Assembly (NCBI GenBank): GCA_937965785.1
Contig: CALCKT010000043.1
Coordinates: forward strand, 62,001 to 126,000
Origin: an uncultured Propionibacteriaceae bacterium
GTDB taxonomy: Bacteria; Actinomycetota; Actinomycetes; Propionibacteriales; Propionibacteriaceae
Direction: 5' to 3'
DNA length: 64,000 bases
Shown here: positions 1-8,836 of the stretch, piece after piece
How positions within the stretch are numbered: the first letter of the stretch is position 1
Layout: each line of letters begins with the position of its first letter
Translations under genes and position numbers: made by a program
The notes under the pieces: generated by a model
Told to the model about the DNA's origin: nothing
Databases searched by the model: none
What the model saw: only the letters and a program-made list of their open reading frames with translations

Positions 1-299
1 TCGTCGACCGGCTCTGGCCGCGCGGGATCTCGAAGGAGGCCGCGCACCTGGACGAGTGGTGCAAGGACGTGGCGCCGAGCACCGAGGCGCGGCGCGACTT
101 CGGACACGACCCGGCCCGGTTCGGGGAGTTCAAGGCCCGCTACCGCGCCGAACTGGCGGCCTCCGGTGCAGCCGCGGCCCTGGCGGAACGGCTGACCAAC
201 CGGCCGGTGGTGACGCTGCTGTACGCGGCCCACGACCCGAGCATCAACCAGGCGGTGGTGTTGCAGGAGGTTCTGCGCGATCCTCAGATCGCCTCATGA
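1..299 (+). CDS. DUF488 family protein (C-terminal part, cut by window edge)
   Basis: The reading frame is open from the first bases of the window (codons in phase with position 3) and ends at the TGA at 297-299, so only the C-terminal ~98 residues are visible. It begins VDRLWPRGISKEAAHLDEW and later has TLLYAAHDPSINQAVVL. Both are typical of DUF488 proteins, small cytosolic proteins of unknown biochemical function. The nearest internal ATG (69) lies inside the conserved domain and is not the start. The family call is firm; function is unknown. Confidence 0.85.
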   Translation, partial: VDRLWPRGISKEAAHLDEWCKDVAPSTEARRDFGHDPARFGEFKARYRAELAASGAAAALAERLTNRPVVTLLYAAHDPSINQAVVLQEVLRDPQIAS

Positions 300-476
300 G
301 GTGAGGAACAGCCGCTCGTGTGCTTATTGCGGAGCCGGGACCGGCCCGGAGTGTTTGCCTGAGCTGTTCGGCGGCGGCACCCAGGTGGGCTGGATTTCTT
401 TCGGGGCGGGGTACTCGCGGATCGGACCCCACCATCGCCGCGACCCCATGGCGCCGTCGGTTTTCGTGAAAGGTCT

Positions 477-983
477 CTAGATGTCGAGCTCCTTGAACGC
501 CGGGACCTCCTGGGCCACTGCGATCCGGTCGGCCAGTTCCGGGTCCTTCTCGCGCAACTGGTCGAGCGTGTCGAAGATGTCGAGGGTCCGGTCGCTGCGC
601 AGCCAGAAGCTGCGGGTCCAGGTGACGGGATCACGCCACAGGCGCTCTCCCTGCCCCTCCCAGTCCTCCGGGTCGGCCGTGATCTTCTCGTGGACGGCGT
701 ACCGGCCCTGCTTGGTGATGTAGACGAACCGGACACGGACCCCGTTTTCCACCTTTTCCGCGAGACGGAACAGTTTCCGGCCGGTGAAACGAACCGTGTG
801 GCTGACGCCGTGTTCGTCGATGGTCAAGTCGATGGCATCCATCCCCTCGTGGCGCAGTTTCGCCCTGGCCATGTACTCTCGCAGTGCTATCGCGATGGCG
901 GGGGACAGACCCCCGGCCTCCTGAGCGGCCTGTTCGAAGAGTTCCTGGTCGTTGTCCGAGACGTAGATGGTCCTTCTTGGCAT
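477..983 (-). CDS. EXLDI family protein
   Basis: This 168-residue protein ends in the pentapeptide E-L-D-I context (FKELDI) that names the EXLDI family. Residues 1-45 (RRTIYVSDNDQELFEQAA... then LSPAIAIALREYM) look like a ribbon-helix-helix DNA-binding arm: a short beta strand followed by two helices. The rest is a beta-rich domain of unknown function. The start is the ATG at 983. An imperfect palindrome lies just upstream at 991-1008, so autoregulation is a reasonable inference. The family has no established function. No cotranscribed partner is visible; the WD40 genes to the right are on the same strand but separated by about 160 bp. Confidence 0.8.
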   Translation of the reverse strand: MPRRTIYVSDNDQELFEQAAQEAGGLSPAIAIALREYMARAKLRHEGMDAIDLTIDEHGVSHTVRFTGRKLFRLAEKVENGVRVRFVYITKQGRYAVHEKITADPEDWEGQGERLWRDPVTWTRSFWLRSDRTLDIFDTLDQLREKDPELADRIAVAQEVPAFKELDI

Positions 984-990
984 GGGGTGA

Positions 991-1008
991 GTATATGCAT
1001 ACGTATAC
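991..1008. promoter_or_regulatory. Putative operator upstream of the EXLDI gene
   Basis: GTATA at 991-995 and TATAC at 1004-1008 form inverted arms around an ATGCAT core, 8 bp before the EXLDI start codon. It is AT-rich in an otherwise GC-rich setting. It probably overlaps the promoter or 5' leader of the EXLDI gene. Confidence 0.4.
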
Positions 1009-1074
1009 TAACCAAGGTAATGAACTGCCGGGACGGACGTTGCGACCGACCTCAGGTGAAGGCATCGACGGGGT

Positions 1075-1150
1075 TCATGCGGGCACCCGGATGATCACCC
1101 AGCCGTCGTCGAGACCGGCTCCCGGGGCGCCATCCGGCCGGACGATGTGA
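1075..1150 (-). pseudogene. 3' remnant of a third WD40 paralogue
   Basis: Read leftward from about 1146, the sequence encodes a tail ending GLDDGWVIIRVPA and then TGA (1075-1077). This matches the last residues of the 580-residue WD40 protein (SLDDGWALLRLPPEV) and resembles the end of the 325-residue one (GLDIGWRTVRL). No start codon or further WD repeat precedes it before the stop of the 325-residue gene. It is best read as the surviving end of a deleted paralogue. Confidence 0.55.
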
Positions 1151-1151
1151 T

Positions 1152-2129
1152 TCACGTCGTGCTGTCCTCGGCGAGCCGCACCGTCCTCCAACCAATGTCC
1201 AGGCCGACCGCCACCCCGTCGGGAAGAGCCGCGATGGCCCGCACCGGTCTCCTGAAACGGGTCTCGTGGAGCTGATCCCCCGTCGCGGGATCCGTCACCC
1301 GGACCGTGCCGTCGCGATGCCCCGTGGCGATGCGCAGGCGGGGCAGCGGCACCGCCAGCCCCGGTGCAAGCCCCACCGGAAGCCGGTGGGAGGCGACCTG
1401 CTGCTCGGCGTCCGGGTCCCAGAGCGTGTATCCGCCGTCCTTGTCGATCACCACCAGCAGGGTTCGTTCCGGGGCCGTGTGGGCGGTGACGCTGCTCAGC
1501 CATTCGCGGGGACCCTCCAGTCGGCCCACCCTGCGCCCGGTCTCCGGATCCCACAGCAGGGTGACACCGTCTCCGCTGGATGCCAGCCGCAGCTGGCCGT
1601 CGGGGGTGCGCCAGGTGGTGAGGTCGGTGGCCGCGCCCTCGTGGCCGATCAGCGGCATCCCGTCCTCTTCCCCGGCCTCTGGATCGAGGACGCGGATTCC
1701 GACGTCGCCGCGGATGATCGCGACCCGCGGCCGGCCCGACGGGGTGCACCACGTCGTCAACCGGGAACCCGGGGTCGTTTCACCGACCTGTAGCTCACCG
1801 ACCCGGTCTTCCGTCTCTGGATCCCAGAACTGGATGCTCCGGTTGTTCGTGAGCACCGCCAGCCGGGGAGCCCCGGTGCTCGACGTGAAGGCGGCCGCGT
1901 GAACGGGGCCGTCACTGACCGGCAACCTGCGCAACCGGCGTCCCGAAACGGCATCCCAGACACAGACGAAACGACCACGCCCGAGCGTGACCACCCGTGG
2001 TTTGCCGTCCGGCGTGGTGAACGTCGTGATGGCCCTGACCGGACCGCGTCTTCGCGCCTGCCTGAGCCGGGCCAGGGTCAACATCCCCAGGGTGGTGGCG
2101 GCGACGAACTTCCTCGGGAACCGACGCAT
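1152..2129 (-). CDS. WD40 repeat protein (shorter paralogue)
   Basis: This 325-residue protein is built from degenerate WD40 blades. Repeating units end in FWDPETEDRVG, VLDPEAGEEDG, LWDPETGRRVG, LWDPDAEQQV and VTDPATGDQL, about six to seven in all, probably one beta-propeller. The N-terminus (MRRFPRKFVAATTLGML...) is basic with a short hydrophobic stretch, but there is no convincing signal peptide. It starts at ATG 2129. It lies 118 bp downstream of, and on the same strand as, the larger WD40 gene, and the two C-termini are related, so tandem duplication is likely. Such propellers usually mediate protein-protein contacts; the partner here is unknown. Confidence 0.75.
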   Translation of the reverse strand: MRRFPRKFVAATTLGMLTLARLRQARRRGPVRAITTFTTPDGKPRVVTLGRGRFVCVWDAVSGRRLRRLPVSDGPVHAAAFTSSTGAPRLAVLTNNRSIQFWDPETEDRVGELQVGETTPGSRLTTWCTPSGRPRVAIIRGDVGIRVLDPEAGEEDGMPLIGHEGAATDLTTWRTPDGQLRLASSGDGVTLLWDPETGRRVGRLEGPREWLSSVTAHTAPERTLLVVIDKDGGYTLWDPDAEQQVASHRLPVGLAPGLAVPLPRLRIATGHRDGTVRVTDPATGDQLHETRFRRPVRAIAALPDGVAVGLDIGWRTVRLAEDSTT

Positions 2130-2247
2130 CGGATTCAGCCTCCCGGGTTCGCGGCGTCGCGTCTCGTTCGGTGTCCCCCGGAGCGGGCATGCAGGTCGAT
2201 CATGGCCTGAACAGTACCCGGCACCACCGACAAAACGGATGCGATGC

Positions 2248-3990
2248 TCAGACCTCCGGTGGCAGCCTCAGCAACGCCCAGCCGTCGTCGAGGCTCACGG
2301 CCAGGTCTCCGTGGCGGAACGAGACGATGGTCTCGGCGTAGTCCAGGGCGTGCATGGCGTAGGTCATCCTGCCGGTCGCGATGTCCCAGAACCTGATGGA
2401 ACGGTCCAGCCCCGAGGTGACCAGACGTGTGCGGCCCTCCCGGTTCGTTCCCACCAGCACGACATCGCAGAGATTCTCCTCGCCGTTGCTGAGCCGACCC
2501 AGCTGCCGTCCGTTGCCCGGGTCCCAGACGCGGACGATGCAATCGTCCCCGGTGGTGACCAGCCGGGGTTCACCGTTTGCCGCGGAGAAGGCGACCACGC
2601 AGGTCATCGGGCAGGACGGTCCTTTCAGGGGCCTGCCGATCGGCCGCCCCACGTCGGGGTCCCAGATGCGGATGGCGCCCTCGTCACCGACGGAGGCCAA
2701 CCAGGCGTCGCCGTGACGGGTGTTGAAGGTGCACAGGGCCCTGACCGGTCCGACATGGCCCGTGAGTGACCGGCCGGCCTGGGTGCCGTTGACCGGATCC
2801 CAGAGCCGGATGCTGCCGTCGCTGCTGGCGGTGGCCAGCCGGATCTCCCCGAACGGGGTGGTCCAGGCCAGGACGTCGTTGATGCGTGCGGCGTGCCCGG
2901 TGAGGGGTTCACCGGCGAGCTGCTCCGAACCGAGGTCCCAGATCCGCAGGGACTCCTGCTCCGCGACCGCGAGCATCTGGTCGCCCCGCCGGGTGGTGAA
3001 CCGGACGCTGCGGGCCTCGGTCCACGGCTGCCCGGGGCGGGCGTTCAACTCCCCGACCCACTGGCCCGTGTCGGTTTCCCAGATCTGGAGGACGTCGTCG
3101 TAGGTGTTCCGGATGGTGCCGACCCGTGGCGATCCGTCGGGGGCCGTGAACCAGGTGACCACCTGCATCTCGTCCAGCTGCTCGACGGATCTGGCCGCCG
3201 GACGGGACTTGGAGGCCGGGTCCCAGATCCGGATGGTGTGGTCGCGGGAGGCGGAGGCCAGCAGCGGACGGCCGGCGGGGCCGTAGAAGGAGGACACGGC
3301 CGTCACCTGGAAACCGTGGCCGCGCAGTGGAACCCCGACCTCCTCGCCGGTGGCGCGGTCCGTGATCTTGACGTTGTTGCCGTCGGGAACCGCCAGCAGC
3401 GTCCGGCCGTAGGCGTTGGTGAACGTGGCCTCGCGTCTGGCGGAGATGCCCGACAGGGGGGAGTCGACGGGTTCGTCGGTTTCCTCGCCGGTGCCGGGAT
3501 CCCAGCGCCGCGTGGCGGCGTCGTTGCTCTCGGAGACGAGCAGGGTGCGGCCGTCGCGGGCGTTGCACCTGGAGAGTTCGGTGACCTCCCCGGTGTTTCC
3601 CACCAACGTCAGATGTGGGGTCTGGGGGCGCCGAACGGCCTGCCGGACGAACCAGGTGGACTCGTCGACGGCACTCGGGGGCATGGACGTGAACCAGGCG
3701 GTGGCGAGCTGCCGGATGCCCTGCCGGTCCTGCGGGTCCGCGTCGCGCAGCAGATGACTGGCGGCCAGCATCCCCGAGACCCGGGGCGGCAACGAGTACC
3801 GCCCGAAGGCGTCCTGCATGATCCGCTGGGTCAGCTCGCGTGGATTGATGCAGTCCATGACGAGTTCGTTCTCGGCCAGTTCCTGCAGCCACGTCTGAAC
3901 CCCCGACCGGGCGGGAAGCGTCACCTCCTCGTCAGGGGAGATGGCGGCGTGCATGGCGAGATGTGCAGTCGATCCCGGGTGGATGCTCAT
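2248..3990 (-). CDS. WD40 repeat protein (longer paralogue)
   Basis: This 580-residue protein has about 140 non-WD residues at the N-terminus, mostly helical, including LQELAENELVMDCINPREL and a TAWFTSMPPSAVDEST segment. About nine WD40 blades follow, with recurring IWDP/LWDPxxGxxxGxxLxGH units (for example IRLWDPVNGTQAGRSLTGH). The helical N-terminus resembles the linker found before WD40 propellers in larger bacterial NTPase or caspase-like signalling proteins, but no NTPase or protease motif is present. It starts at ATG 3990. Function is unknown. The C-terminal SLDDGWALLRLP recurs in the downstream remnant at 1075-1150. Confidence 0.75.
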   Translation of the reverse strand: MSIHPGSTAHLAMHAAISPDEEVTLPARSGVQTWLQELAENELVMDCINPRELTQRIMQDAFGRYSLPPRVSGMLAASHLLRDADPQDRQGIRQLATAWFTSMPPSAVDESTWFVRQAVRRPQTPHLTLVGNTGEVTELSRCNARDGRTLLVSESNDAATRRWDPGTGEETDEPVDSPLSGISARREATFTNAYGRTLLAVPDGNNVKITDRATGEEVGVPLRGHGFQVTAVSSFYGPAGRPLLASASRDHTIRIWDPASKSRPAARSVEQLDEMQVVTWFTAPDGSPRVGTIRNTYDDVLQIWETDTGQWVGELNARPGQPWTEARSVRFTTRRGDQMLAVAEQESLRIWDLGSEQLAGEPLTGHAARINDVLAWTTPFGEIRLATASSDGSIRLWDPVNGTQAGRSLTGHVGPVRALCTFNTRHGDAWLASVGDEGAIRIWDPDVGRPIGRPLKGPSCPMTCVVAFSAANGEPRLVTTGDDCIVRVWDPGNGRQLGRLSNGEENLCDVVLVGTNREGRTRLVTSGLDRSIRFWDIATGRMTYAMHALDYAETIVSFRHGDLAVSLDDGWALLRLPPEV

Positions 3991-4185
3991 CTGGCTCCTC
4001 GTGCCTCTGGTGGCCGGTGATCATAGGTTATATCGAGACCCCGGCTCAGCGACGGCGTTTCACTGTCGGCCGAACGCCTGACATGCCTGGGAACCGTGTC
4101 GATGACGACGGCACGAATGCCGGTTCGCCCGACCCGGCGTGCCGCAGTCGGGCATGACTTCCGGAACAGGGCCTAGGCTCGGGTT

Positions 4186-5412
4186 GTGACCACTGTTCTG
4201 CTTCTCGGCTCCGGTGGGCGTGAACACGCCCTGGGCCGCGCCCTCATCGCCGATCCCTCCGTCCAGCTGCACGCCGCCCCCGGGAATCCCGGGTTGGCCG
4301 CGATCGGGACCCTGCACGCCGTCGAACCCTCCGACCCCGCGGCCGTGGTCGCGCTGGCACGTCGGATCGGGGCCGACCTGGTGGTCGTGGGACCGGAGGC
4401 GCCCTTGGTCGCGGGGGTGGCCGATGCCGTCCGGGAAGCAGGGATCGACTGCTTCGGCCCGTCCGCGGCGGCCGCCGAACTGGAGGGCTCCAAGGCCTTC
4501 GCCAAGGACGTGATGCGCACCGCCGGGGTGCCGACCGCCGATGCCCGTGTGTGCGCGACGCCCGGTGAGGCCGCCGCCGCCCTCGACGCCTACGGTCCGC
4601 CCTACGTCGTCAAGAACGACGGCCTGGCGGCCGGCAAGGGGGTCGTCGTCACCCCCGACCGCACCGCCGCCCTGGCGCACGCCGAGGCCTGTGGGAAAGT
4701 GGTGATCGAGGAGTTCCTCGACGGACCGGAGGTGTCGTTGTTCGCGATCTGCGACGGCGTCACCGCGGTGCCGCTGCTGCCCGCCCAGGACTTCAAACGC
4801 GTCGGTGACGGTGATGCCGGCCCCAACACCGGCGGCATGGGGGCCTACTGCCCGCTGCCGTGGGCGCCGGACGGGCTCGTCGAGGAGGTCATGGCCCAGG
4901 TGATCGACCCGACGCTGACGGAGATGAGCCGCCGCGGCACACCGTTCGTGGGGCTGCTGTACGCAGGGCTGGCGTTGACCGCTCGCGGGGTGCGGGTGGT
5001 GGAGTTCAACGTCCGGTTCGGCGACCCCGAGACCCAGGCCGTCCTGGCGCTGCTGGAAACCCCCCTCGCCGGTGTGCTGCGCGCCGCGGCCCGCGGTGAA
5101 CTGGCCGGCCTGCCGCCGCTGCGGTGGCGTGACGGCGCCGCAGTGGTGGTCGTCGAGGCGGCGCAGGGCTACCCGGGCACCCCGGTCGGGGGAGGAAGCA
5201 TCGACCTGCCCGCCGACACCGACCGCGCATGGACCCTGCACGCCGGAACCGCATCGGCAGACGACGGTCTCGTCGCCGCTGGGGGACGCGTGCTGGGAAT
5301 CGTCGGGCTGGGAGAGGACCTCGACCAGGCCCGCGGTCGCGCCTACGACCACCTGTCGCAGGTGGATTTCCCCGACGGCTTCCACCGCACCGACATCGGC
5401 ATCCCGCACTGA
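4186..5412 (+). CDS. purD: Phosphoribosylamine-glycine ligase (GAR synthetase)
   Basis: This is the second step of de novo purine synthesis: ATP-dependent ligation of glycine to 5-phosphoribosylamine, in the cytosol. The 408-residue length is normal. The N-terminal domain opens with LLLGSGGREHALG (residues 5-17). The ATP-grasp domain carries NDGLAAGKGVVV (about 143) and NTGGMGAYCPLP (about 212), and EFNVRFGDPETQ gives the metal/ATP-binding end. The start is GTG 4186. purB follows on the same strand after a 319-bp gap filled by a repeat element, so the two may not form a tight operon. Confidence 0.97.
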   Translation: MTTVLLLGSGGREHALGRALIADPSVQLHAAPGNPGLAAIGTLHAVEPSDPAAVVALARRIGADLVVVGPEAPLVAGVADAVREAGIDCFGPSAAAAELEGSKAFAKDVMRTAGVPTADARVCATPGEAAAALDAYGPPYVVKNDGLAAGKGVVVTPDRTAALAHAEACGKVVIEEFLDGPEVSLFAICDGVTAVPLLPAQDFKRVGDGDAGPNTGGMGAYCPLPWAPDGLVEEVMAQVIDPTLTEMSRRGTPFVGLLYAGLALTARGVRVVEFNVRFGDPETQAVLALLETPLAGVLRAAARGELAGLPPLRWRDGAAVVVVEAAQGYPGTPVGGGSIDLPADTDRAWTLHAGTASADDGLVAAGGRVLGIVGLGEDLDQARGRAYDHLSQVDFPDGFHRTDIGIPH

Positions 5413-5472
5413 AAGACCCGCGGGCAGAACCCTCCCCAGAGTCGGTTGGACCGGCCCGCGAGGCTTTACCTT

Positions 5473-5628
5473 GAAGTTGGTGAGCCGGCCTGCGAGCGTC
5501 AGCGAGTGGGGCGTGTCGAAACCATGGTGAGGGTGTCTAGGGTCTTGTGGTCGGGTTTGCCGACCGGGCGCCAGTGGTGGTTTCGACTCAGCCGTTCGCT
5601 TCGCTCACATGCTGGCTCAACCAGCTTC
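5473..5628. repeat. REP-type paired inverted element (family A), purD-purB gap
   Basis: The purD-purB gap (5413-5731) holds a ~156-bp element. The left arm starts GAAGTTGGTGAGCCGG and runs to GTGTCGAAACC; the right arm is the inverse, starting GGTTTCGACTCAGCCG and ending CTCAACCAGCTTC. The same architecture is seen at 40398-40548, and single arms occur at about 9635-9790, 38470-38590, 41398-41455, 41598-41650 and 44762-44986. A further half arm (CGGCTCAACCGGGTTC) follows at about 5645-5663. Confidence 0.8.
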
Positions 5629-5731
5629 GGGAGGGGGCTCGCGATCCGGCTCAACCGGGTTCAAGGGGCCCATCGCCCCACGGAACCTCGGAAATCGGGA
5701 GAAATGCGGTGGAGCCAATAGAGTTGCCCGC

Positions 5732-7162
5732 ATGAGCGTTCCCAATGTGCTGGCCACCCGTTACGCCTCCGCGCAGATGCGCGCCATCTGGGCGCCCGAG
5801 GCGAAGGTGGTCGCCGAGCGGCGGCTCTGGCTGGCGGTGTTGCGCGCCCAACGCGACCTGGGTGTCGACTTCGGGGGCGCCGAGGCCGACGAGGTGATCG
5901 CCGCCTACGAGGCGGTCGTCGAAGAGGTGGACCTCGAATCCATTGCGGCCCGCGAACGCGTCACCCGCCACGACGTCAAGGCGCGGATCGAGGAGTTCAA
6001 CGCCCTCGCCGGCCACGAACACGTCCACAAGGGCATGACCTCGCGAGACCTCACCGAGAACATCGAGCAGTACCAGGTCCTGTCCTCGCTTCGCGTGATC
6101 CGCGACCGCGTCGTCGCCGCCCTGGCGCAGCTGGCCCGGCTGGCCGTCGCATGGGCCGATCAGCCGCTGACCGGTCGCTCCCACAACGTCGCGGCCCAGA
6201 TCACCACCCTGGGCAAGCGGTTCGCCACCGCCGCCGACGAACTGCTGGTGGCGTACCGGAGACTGGAGGAGCTCATCGCCCGCTACCCGGCGCGCGGGAT
6301 CAAGGGGCCGGTCGGAACCGCCCAGGACATGCTCGACCTCCTCGGCGGCGACGCCGGCAGGCTGGCCGAGCTGGAACGCCGGGTCACCTCCGAGCTGGGT
6401 TTCGAGGCCGTTCTCACCTCCACGGGACAGGTGTATCCGCGCAGCCTCGACTACGACGTCGTCACCGCCCTGGCGCAGACCTCCGCGGCCCCGTCGAACG
6501 TGGCCACCACCATCCGCCTGATGGCGGGTCTCGAACTGGTCACGGAGGGGTTCAAGGAGGGACAGGTCGGCAGCTCCGCCATGCCCCACAAGATGAACAC
6601 CCGCTCCTGTGAGCGCGTCAACGGGCTGTCGGTGATCCTGCGCGGCCACGTCTCCATGATCGGTGAGCTGGCCGGGGACCAGTGGAACGAGGGCGACGTC
6701 TCCTGCTCGGTGGTGCGGCGGGTGGCGCTGCCCGACGCATTCTTCGCGCTCGACGGACTGTTCGAGACCTTCCTCACCGTGCTCGCCGACTTCGGGGCCT
6801 TCCCTGAGGTGATCGCCGCCGAACTGGACCGCTATCTGCCCTTCCTGACCACCACGAAGGTGCTGATGGCGGCGGTGCGCAGGGGAGTGGGTCGCGAGGA
6901 GGCCCACGAGGTCATCAAGGAACACGCGGTCGCCGTCGCGCTGGAGATGCGCCACGGCATGAGGATCAATGACCTCCTCGACCGCCTCGCCGCCGATCCC
7001 CGCCTCAGGCTGACCCGCGACGAACTGGGCGCGCTGGTCACCGATCCCCTCGACCTGGCGGGCACCGCAGGGTCGCAGGTGGCGCGGATCGCGGAGGAGG
7101 TCGCGGAAATCACGGCGACCCATCCGGAGGCGGCCGCCTACCGCCCGGGAGCCGTGCTGTAA
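5732..7162 (+). CDS. purB: Adenylosuccinate lyase
   Basis: The enzyme cleaves SAICAR to AICAR and adenylosuccinate to AMP, acting twice in purine synthesis. It belongs to the fumarase/aspartase superfamily. The signature loop GSSAMPHKMNTRSCERV is at about residue 280, and HEHVHKGMTSRDLTEN carries the early substrate-binding histidine region. The ATG at 5732 (MSVPNVLATRYAS) gives 476 residues, normal for the family. An in-frame upstream extension to 5609 runs through the repeat element and is rejected as coding. Confidence 0.96.
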   Translation: MSVPNVLATRYASAQMRAIWAPEAKVVAERRLWLAVLRAQRDLGVDFGGAEADEVIAAYEAVVEEVDLESIAARERVTRHDVKARIEEFNALAGHEHVHKGMTSRDLTENIEQYQVLSSLRVIRDRVVAALAQLARLAVAWADQPLTGRSHNVAAQITTLGKRFATAADELLVAYRRLEELIARYPARGIKGPVGTAQDMLDLLGGDAGRLAELERRVTSELGFEAVLTSTGQVYPRSLDYDVVTALAQTSAAPSNVATTIRLMAGLELVTEGFKEGQVGSSAMPHKMNTRSCERVNGLSVILRGHVSMIGELAGDQWNEGDVSCSVVRRVALPDAFFALDGLFETFLTVLADFGAFPEVIAAELDRYLPFLTTTKVLMAAVRRGVGREEAHEVIKEHAVAVALEMRHGMRINDLLDRLAADPRLRLTRDELGALVTDPLDLAGTAGSQVARIAEEVAEITATHPEAAAYRPGAVL

Positions 7163-7261
7163 GGGGAAGAACCCCGCATTCAGGGAAGTTCATTCGCAGC
7201 CACCCTCAACCGCGCTCTGACCATGGGTTTTACCGATCGATGTGCCGCCTGTGATTGAGCC

Positions 7262-8485
7262 TCATTCCGTGACGGCCGTCTCGTCTTGAGCGCTCTCCCA
7301 GGCGCGGATCGCGCCGTGGAGACGAACCGAAATCGCCACGCAGCCCAGGAAACACAGCCCGGACACGTAGAACGGGACCCGCAGATCCAGTGTCGCAGCC
7401 ATCCACCCACCCGCAGCAGCCCCGGTCGCAAGGCCGAGATAGCTCAGCAACCGTCCCACAGACCCGATTCGTCCCAACAGGTCCTGCGGAATGATCTTCT
7501 GTCGAACCGAGCCGGCGAGCACACTCCAGACCACCGCATGACAGATGTATGCGGCCATCGCTACGGCTGCGACGAAGGTGTTCGAAGTGGCTCCGCAGAT
7601 GGTGATCGAGGCAGCCCCCAGAAACAGAGCCAGGACGATGCTGGTGCCGTACCCGAATTGCTTACGGAGCCGCGGCGAAACGAAGCTTCCTAGAAGCCCG
7701 CCCAACGCCGAGAAAGACATCATGAGTCCGTAGCCTCCACTGTCCAGCCCAAGGATGCGTTGAGCGAAGACAACGAGGAACGAGAACGGCAGGCTGTAGG
7801 CGACGCTCGCTAGCCCATTGATCGCGACCAGGCCAGCAACGATCTCGTTCCTGCGGAGCCACGCCAGGCCCGTACTCAGATCGTTCCAGATGGATGTACG
7901 TTCCGTGCCCATCTCACTGCCTCGGTGCGGTCCCCGTAGGAGGAAGAAGGCCAGGGAGGCGACGCCGCAGGCAAAGGAACTAGCCCCAATGGGCAGTGCG
8001 GCGGTCACCGCGAACAGGAAGCCTCCCAACGGGGGCCCAACGAATTCATCAATGACGAGCTGAGTGCCGGTGATCTGCGAGTTTGCCCGGTCGAGTTCCT
8101 TGGCAGGGATGATTGACGGGAGCACAGAGAACACTGCCGTGTCGGATGTGGCCTCGACCAGCGCCACCGCGGCGTAGATGACGTAGAGAAGGGATATATT
8201 CACGGCACCTTTGACCAACAGGATGGCGAGGGCGCCGTAGGCGAGGAATCGCAAGAGATTCGCCATGTACAGCAGATGACGGCGATCAAAACGGTCGATC
8301 ATGACGCCGATACCGAGCACCGCACCGATTCGGGGAACCGTGTAGGCAACAGTCAAACCGGAGACGGTCAACGGATCTTTGCTCAGTGCAGTAGCAATCA
8401 GGGGCATGGCGATGAATACCAGTCCATCGCTGAGATTGGATGCTGCGTTCCCGACCCACAGCTTGCGGTATTCGAGGTTCCTCAC
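7262..8485 (-). CDS. MFS drug/siderophore-type exporter
   Basis: This 407-residue integral membrane protein has about 12 hydrophobic segments and resembles the EntS/MFS_3 group. It has the N-terminal RKLWVGNAASNLSDGL segment typical of these exporters and a basic loop after TM2 (DRFDRRHLL). The start is GTG 8485, because an upstream in-frame stop leaves little room for alternatives. The substrate is unknown. Base composition is visibly lower in GC than the flanking genes. Immediately upstream are remnants of IS3-type and IS5-type transposases, so horizontal acquisition is likely. No regulator is adjacent. Confidence 0.8.
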   Translation of the reverse strand: MRNLEYRKLWVGNAASNLSDGLVFIAMPLIATALSKDPLTVSGLTVAYTVPRIGAVLGIGVMIDRFDRRHLLYMANLLRFLAYGALAILLVKGAVNISLLYVIYAAVALVEATSDTAVFSVLPSIIPAKELDRANSQITGTQLVIDEFVGPPLGGFLFAVTAALPIGASSFACGVASLAFFLLRGPHRGSEMGTERTSIWNDLSTGLAWLRRNEIVAGLVAINGLASVAYSLPFSFLVVFAQRILGLDSGGYGLMMSFSALGGLLGSFVSPRLRKQFGYGTSIVLALFLGAASITICGATSNTFVAAVAMAAYICHAVVWSVLAGSVRQKIIPQDLLGRIGSVGRLLSYLGLATGAAAGGWMAATLDLRVPFYVSGLCFLGCVAISVRLHGAIRAWESAQDETAVTE

Positions 8486-8575
8486 GAAGGTTCCGATGCT
8501 CTCGGCATGTTCACGTCCTCTTCAAGCCGAACTGCTATAGGTTTTGTGGAGGGTGGCGAAAACTTGGATTGTGGT

Positions 8576-8680
8576 TTAGGCTGCCGTCTCGGTTTGTCTC
8601 CATTCCTGATGGGCTTCGTTCGGGGTGCGGTATCCGATTGTGGAATGAAGCCTGGTTTGATTGCAGTCGGTGTTCAATCC
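8576..8680 (-). pseudogene. IS3-family transposase OrfB, 3' remnant
   Basis: The minus strand encodes RLHSTIGYRTPNEAHQEW and then a TAA at 8576-8578. This is the classical C-terminal signature of IS3-family OrfB (integrase core). The upstream match fades within about 20 codons and shifts frame (a WIEH-like segment in another phase), so only the 3' end survives. Confidence 0.7.
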
Positions 8681-8836
8681 ATGATGTTGCGTCCTTGGGG
8701 CTTATTCACGGGGTTTTTTGAATTTCCCCAAGTAACGTTTTGCCCCGAGGGGGCGTGGGGGTGACTTGTCCGATCTGAGACAATCAAAGTGTTCCACCGC
8801 AAAGAATCTCAGGAGAAAAACAAACCGCTGCCGTGA

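Noticed and set aside
4060..5409. Long antisense reading frame opposite purD (449 codons)
   Set aside because: High GC leaves antisense frames open; it lacks a start context or any recognisable domain, and purD is unambiguous.
5651..7123. Long antisense reading frame opposite purB (490 codons)
   Set aside because: Low-complexity H/G/R/E-rich translation typical of GC-driven shadows.
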